From Pseudomonadota bacterium (GTDB taxonomy: Bacteria > Pseudomonadota > Gammaproteobacteria > Steroidobacterales > Steroidobacteraceae): DNA of 45,000 bases. Under the pieces are notes generated by a model. The model made no database searches. It saw nothing but the letters and a program-made list of their open reading frames with translations, and was not told where the DNA came from. This document shows, piece after piece, positions 40,829-45,000 of the stretch (its first letter is position 1; each line of letters starts with the position of its first letter). Made by a program: the position numbers and the translations under genes. The DNA is taken from positions 1 to 45,000 of the forward strand of contig JADJXW010000009.1 in assembly GCA_016720075.1 (NCBI GenBank). The letters run 5' to 3'.

Positions 40829-43794
40829 ATGCGTCAATTGAACGTGGGTTTCGTCGTGCGCCAGCTTGTCTGGTCGGCGGCATGTGTGCTGGCCGCCGGT
40901 GGCGTGTCGGCTGCCGAGGCTGCTGCGGATGATGAACTCGAGCAGGTCGTGGTGACCGGCTCGCGCCTGGCGACCTCCGGATTCTCCTCTCCCACGCCGG
41001 TGACGGTGCTCGGCGCCGACGCGATCGAAGAGCTGGGCATCACCAACATCGGCGCCGGCGCCAACCAGCTGCCCGCATTCCGCGCCACGACCACGCCCAC
41101 CACCAATGGATTCGGCAGCTTCAACGTGGGCGCGCAGATCGTGAACCTGCGTGGCCTCGGTGTAAGCCGCAACCTGGTGCTGGTCGATGGCCGACGCTTC
41201 GCGCCGGTGACCCGCGAAGGCACGGTGGACCTGAATCTCGTGCCCAGTGGCCTGGTCGAGCGGCTGGAAGTGGTGACGGGCGGTGCGTCCGCGGCCTACG
41301 GCTCGGATGCGGTGGCAGGCGCGGTGAACGTCATCCTCGACAAGGATCTCACCGGCATCAAGGCGCAGGCCGACTACGGCGTGACGGGCGAGGGCGATGG
41401 GCAGAACTACCACCTGTCGCTGGCGGGCGGAGCCTCGTTCGCCGGCGGTCGCGGTCATTTCATCCTGGGCGGCGAATACGCCAAACAGGATGGCATCGGC
41501 GACTGCTTCACACGCAGCTACTGCACGAACAGCGCGGTGATCACCAATACCGGGGCCGGCGCCAACAGCGCGCTGGGTGTCACGCTGTATCGCGTGAACT
41601 CCGGTGCCGGATTCATCGCCAACCCCAGGGGTGTGATCAATTCGCTGAACACGACCAACGTGGCGATTCGAAACCTGCTGGGGACCAACGGCCTCACGTT
41701 CGACGCTGCCGGGAATCCCGTTGCCTATCGCCTGGGAATCCCCTCTTCGGGCGTGACAGGCGTGGGCCCGGACACCACGTCCTCCTACACCACCGTGCAG
41801 CTCGAAGTGCCGGTGGATCGCTACGCCACTTTTGGGCACGCCTATTTCGACTTCTCCGACAATGTGCGGGGATTCATCGAAGGGTCGTTCGGCCATGTGG
41901 ATGGCGAGGTGGACCAGTCGCGATATTTCGGCGCGGCGCTGCCGATTTTCGTCGACAACCCGTTCGTTCCGGCTGCGATCCGCGCGCTGTTGCCCGCCGC
42001 GTCCGCGACGCCCAGCGGTGTTCGTCCGGCGGCAGGCAGCTTCAACCTGGCGGTGCTGGGCCAGCGCCGCGGGCATTCGGCGTCCGAGGCCGACTCCATG
42101 CGCGCCACCACCGGCCTGAAGGTGACGCTCAACGACAAGTGGAGCTGGGACGCGTACTACCAGTACGCGCACACCGACCGCTTCCAGTCGGTGGAGAACA
42201 ACCTGGCCACCGGCGCGCCGCGCCTGGTCGCCCAGGGGCCTGCGGGCATCAGCAATGCGGCGTCGACCGCCTACTGGAGCTGGGCCAACGATGCGGTTTA
42301 CAACCCGGCTGACGCCGCGCTGCCGGCGGCGCAGAGGCGCATTGTCTGCCGTGCCACGATCAGCGCCGATGCGGCGCTGCGCGCTGCGGCATCGGGCTGC
42401 GTGCCCTTCAATCCGTTTGGTGACCAGGCCAGTCAGGCCGCACTCGACTACGTGTATCGCACGCTGACGGAAGACATCCACATCGCGCAGCATGTGGTCG
42501 CTGCCAACCTGCAGGGCGAAGTGGCCGAACTGTGGGCGGGACCGCTGTCGATTGCCACGGGCCTGGAGTACCGGCACGACTCCACGTCGCTGCAGCACGA
42601 TGCGCTGTCGAATTCCTTTGCCTATTTCCAGAACTTCGGCGCCGACTACAACGCCAGCCAGGATGTGCTCGAGGGGTACCTCGAGACCGAGCTGCCGCTG
42701 GCGCGAGACCTGCCGATGATCAATGCGCTGAATTTCAATGGCGCCATCCGCCGCACGCGCTACGACATTTCGGGTTTTGGTGGCGCGCAGCGGCTGCCTC
42801 GAACAAGCTGGATGCCACCACATGGAAGGTGGGCCTGGTGTGGGAGCCCATCGACTGGGCGCGCTTCCGGTTCACGACCTCGCGCGACATTCGCGCGCCG
42901 AACTTCAACGAGATGTTCCAGGCCAGCGCCAGCACTTTCGGTTCGGTGACGAACCGATTCGCTGGCAACGTTGCCCAGTTCCCGGTGCTGCTGACCGGTG
43001 GCAACCCGGACCTGAACCCGGAGAAGGGCCGCACGACCACGGTTGGCCTGGTGATGCAGCCGCAGTTCATCGAGGGCCTCAGCGTCTCGCTGGACTACTA
43101 CCGCATCAAGGTGAGTGGGTACATCGGCACGCCGGGTGGCGCGCAGAACATCGTGGATCGCTGCTTCAACCTCAACGACCAGGACCTGTGCCCGCTGATC
43201 ACCTTCGGGGCCAGCCAGTCGTTGGCGGAAGTCCGCAATGTCAACGTCAACCTGCAGTGGCTGCGCACCAGTGGCCTGGATGTCGAGGCGGCCTACAGGC
43301 TGCCGCTGTCCCGCGTCAGCGAGCTGCCCGGCACGCTGAATTTCCGCCTGCTGGCTTCGCGCACCTATGAACTTGCCACCAACCTGTATGGGGCGGTGAC
43401 GGACCGCGCGGGTGAAACGGGCGGCGCGGGTGGTTCGCCGACCTGGCTCGCTACGCTGAATACGGGCTATTCGAATGGCCCGTTCACCGGCACGCTGACC
43501 ACGCGCTACATTCGTGGCGGCAAGCTCAATGCGGCGGCCTATGAGCCGGGTCAGCCGATTCCGGTGGCCGGCGCAAACAGCATCAACGACAACCACATCG
43601 GTGGTACCGTCTACTTCAATCTCAACAGCAGTTGGGAACTGGGTGGCAAGTTCGGCACCCAGCTGTTCGTGCAGGTGAACAACCTCGCGGACCGCGCGCC
43701 GCCCAGCGCGCCGCAGCTGCAGTTCCCCAGCAACCCGGTGTACTACGACCTGATCGGTCGTTCGTACCGCTTCGGGGTGCGGATGAAGCTCTGA
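40829..43794 (+). CDS. TonB-dependent outer-membrane receptor, one frameshift
   Basis: About 988 residues once joined. A signal peptide (about 1-30, CVLAAGGVSAAE) is followed by a TonB-box-like DDELEQVVVTGSRLATSG and the plug: TPVTVLGADAIEELGITNIG, QIVNLRGLGVSRNLVLVDGR, VDLNLVPSGLVERLEVVTGG and ASAAYGSDAVAGAVNVILDK. A long beta-barrel follows and ends YRFGVRMKL with the usual terminal hydrophobic residue. A single base is missing near 42790 (GCGCAGCGGCT, where GAQAAASNKLDATTWKVGL needs one more G), so the first frame runs to a stop at 42949 and the second carries the rest. The total, 2966 bases, is one short of a multiple of three. In this setting it probably imports a phenolic ester or oligomer. 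Confidence 0.9.
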
Positions 43795-43849
43795 TGACCG
43801 TGGCCCTGGGGTTCTATACGCTGCAACTACCGGAACAGGGGGCAGCGGC

Positions 43850-44734
43850 GTGAAGAACCTCAGCGGCAGGGCGGCTTTCATCACGGGCGGTGCCAGCGGC
43901 ATAGGCCTTGGCATCGCCCGGACTTTTCTGAGGGCAGGAATCCGCGTGGTGGTCGCGGATGTTTCCCGGGAGCATCTCGACGATGCCGCCACCCAACTGG
44001 CAACAGAAGCTGGCGAATACCTGCTGTTGCCACTGGATGTCACCGATCGCGCCGCCTTCGCGCGCGCCGCTGACGCAGCCGAGGATCGTTTCGGTCGAAT
44101 CCACCTGCTGTGCAACAACGCGGGCATCGGCAGTGGGCCATCGATGCTCACGGCCACCTATGAAGACTGGGACCGGATGATCGGCATCAACCTGATGGGT
44201 GTCGTGAATGGCATCGTGACGTTCCTGCCCCGGATCCTCGGACACGGGGAGGGCGGCTACATCGTCAATACCTCATCGATGGCCGGCATTCTGCCGATGC
44301 CGGAGCCCGGCGGCATCTACACCACGACCAAATTCGCGATCCGCGGCATGACGGAATCGCTGCGTATTGCGCTGGCGCCAAAGGGTGTGGGCGCGGCCGT
44401 GCTGTGCCCGGGCCTGACAAAGACACGCATCCTGGACCGCGCCCGCGAGGCAAAGCGCCAGGGCAAGGCTGCCACGCTGAGTGCGGGATTCGTGGAAGCG
44501 CAGCTCAATGCCATGGACCCGTTGCTGGTCGGTCAGGCCGTGCTTGAAGGCATCGAGCGCAATGACGCGTACATCCTGCCGCATGGTGAGTTCATCGACG
44601 AGGTGCATGCCATGCATGCGGAAATCGAGTCTGCTTTCCGCACGGATCTTCCCTGCCACCCCGAGCGGGCCGCGTTCGAGAAGGTCCGCAGGGAAATGTG
44701 TGACACCGCCAGGGCCCAGGCGCGCGGACTGTGA
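43850..44734 (+). CDS. Short-chain dehydrogenase/reductase
   Basis: Cytoplasmic NAD(P)-dependent oxidoreductase of 294 residues. The nucleotide loop ITGGASGIGLGIA, VVVADVS (acidic end of strand 2), LLPLDVTDRAAF, LLCNNAGIGSG and the catalytic Ser in VNTSSMAGILP and YTTTK (Tyr-x3-Lys) are all present, with LCPGLTKTRI after. The 30-residue longer tail than a minimal SDR fits the classical SDR group with lengthened C-terminus. GTG 43850 has an ACAGGGGG ribosome-binding site. It lies 55 bases after the receptor stop and just before the MFS gene, so it probably oxidises or reduces an imported compound. Confidence 0.88.
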   Translation: MKNLSGRAAFITGGASGIGLGIARTFLRAGIRVVVADVSREHLDDAATQLATEAGEYLLLPLDVTDRAAFARAADAAEDRFGRIHLLCNNAGIGSGPSMLTATYEDWDRMIGINLMGVVNGIVTFLPRILGHGEGGYIVNTSSMAGILPMPEPGGIYTTTKFAIRGMTESLRIALAPKGVGAAVLCPGLTKTRILDRAREAKRQGKAATLSAGFVEAQLNAMDPLLVGQAVLEGIERNDAYILPHGEFIDEVHAMHAEIESAFRTDLPCHPERAAFEKVRREMCDTARAQARGL

Positions 44735-44736
44735 GC

Positions 44737-45000
44737 ATGCCGGCCGAGCGTGACCTGACCGCTGCCATCGACGAGGCCGGCATACGGGGTCGCTTCGTGC
44801 TCGTTTTTGGTCTGATCGCGCTGCTTCTGGTCTGCGAGCTGTTCGACTACTTCGTGGTCGGATACCTGGTCTCGGCCATCGCACCGGCCTGGGGTCTGAC
44901 GTTCGGCAAGACATCCATCATGCTGCTCAGCGCCGGCGTTGGCGCCATTGTCGGGGCGCTTGCAGGTGGTCGGCTCGCGGATCGTTATGGTCGCAAGCAT
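44737..45000 (+). CDS. MFS transporter, 5' part only
   Basis: The window ends inside this gene. The first 88 residues show a short N-terminus (MPAERDLTAAIDEAG), a first helix (VLVFGLIALLLVCELFDYFV) and the MFS motif A (GGRLADRYGRKH) at the window edge. ATG 44737 lies 2 bases after the SDR stop; GTG 44731 is an in-frame alternative. LFDYFVVGYL in helix 1 resembles the acidic helix-1 position of sugar and aromatic-acid MFS carriers, but the class cannot be fixed from this piece. Confidence 0.75.
   Translation, partial: MPAERDLTAAIDEAGIRGRFVLVFGLIALLLVCELFDYFVVGYLVSAIAPAWGLTFGKTSIMLLSAGVGAIVGALAGGRLADRYGRKH

Noticed and set aside
42780..42800. Programmed frameshift in the TonB receptor
   Set aside because: There is no slippery heptamer or stimulating structure at the shift, and receptors of this family are not known to use recoding.
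40724..42823. Minus-strand open frame of 699 codons
   Set aside because: It mirrors the TonB-dependent receptor in another frame; composition is typical of GC-driven shadow frames and no motif was seen.
43632..43853. Small gene between receptor and SDR
   Set aside because: The frame overlaps the receptor's 3' end in another phase; the part outside it is under 20 codons and has no family signal.
1..45000. CRISPR array, insertion sequence or prophage
   Set aside because: No regularly spaced identical repeats, no transposase or integrase motifs and no phage structural genes were found on either strand.

Overview
The window looks like a chromosomal segment of a high-GC, Gram-negative, aerobic proteobacterium. 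The evidence is a TonB-dependent receptor, lipoboxes, Sec and Tat-like signal peptides, WecA-type lipid carrier chemistry and protocatechuate-pathway genes. I lean to Gammaproteobacteria, Steroidobacterales/Nevskiales-like; that is inference from gene content, not a search. No rRNA, tRNA, CRISPR array, IS element or origin was seen. Region A (1-12233) is a surface-polysaccharide cluster read rightwards: methyltransferase, asparagine-synthase-type amidotransferase, second methyltransferase, two-domain dehydrogenase/Gfo-Idh oxidoreductase, heparinase II/III-like protein, WbuB-type glycosyltransferase, WecA-type sugar-1-phosphate transferase, phosphomannomutase and UDP-GlcNAc 2-epimerase. By eye its base composition is less GC-rich than the rest. 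Nearly every gene up to about 10.08 kb is broken by small indels while keeping near-normal total length and catalytic motifs, so either the cluster is very recently decayed or the underlying reads are poor there. Region B (12234-15353) is a toxin-antitoxin patch: an AbrB/PIN pair with a palindromic operator, a FitAB-like pair, a MotA/TolQ/ExbB-family gene overlapping the second toxin by 4 bases, and a decayed Phd/VapC pair. Region C (15350-26205) has an amidohydrolase plus an exported NAD(P)-binding protein, a tannase/feruloyl-esterase-family enzyme plus an exported ankyrin-repeat protein, pcaC plus an aromatic-acid-type MFS transporter, a trypsin-like protease plus FHA membrane protein pair, and a large DUF4382-type lipoprotein. 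Region D (26227-45000) has pobA with a divergent AraC/PobR-type regulator, then a dense set of exported hydrolases: two SnoaL/NTF2-like proteins, a two-enzyme SGNH plus alpha/beta-hydrolase fusion, a MarR regulator, a second tannase-family enzyme, three alpha/beta-hydrolases, two SGNH hydrolases and a ceramidase-like hydrolase. These are followed by a TonB-dependent receptor (one frameshift), an SDR and the start of a second MFS transporter. Taken together, C and D read as an ester-cleaving catabolic locus. Exported esterases would release aromatic acids from plant phenolic or tannin-like esters, the receptor and MFS carriers would import them, and PobA and PcaC would feed the protocatechuate branch of the beta-ketoadipate pathway. 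No stretch over 300 bases lacks a gene or gene remnant; the longest empty stretches are 40626-40828 and 8464-8619.
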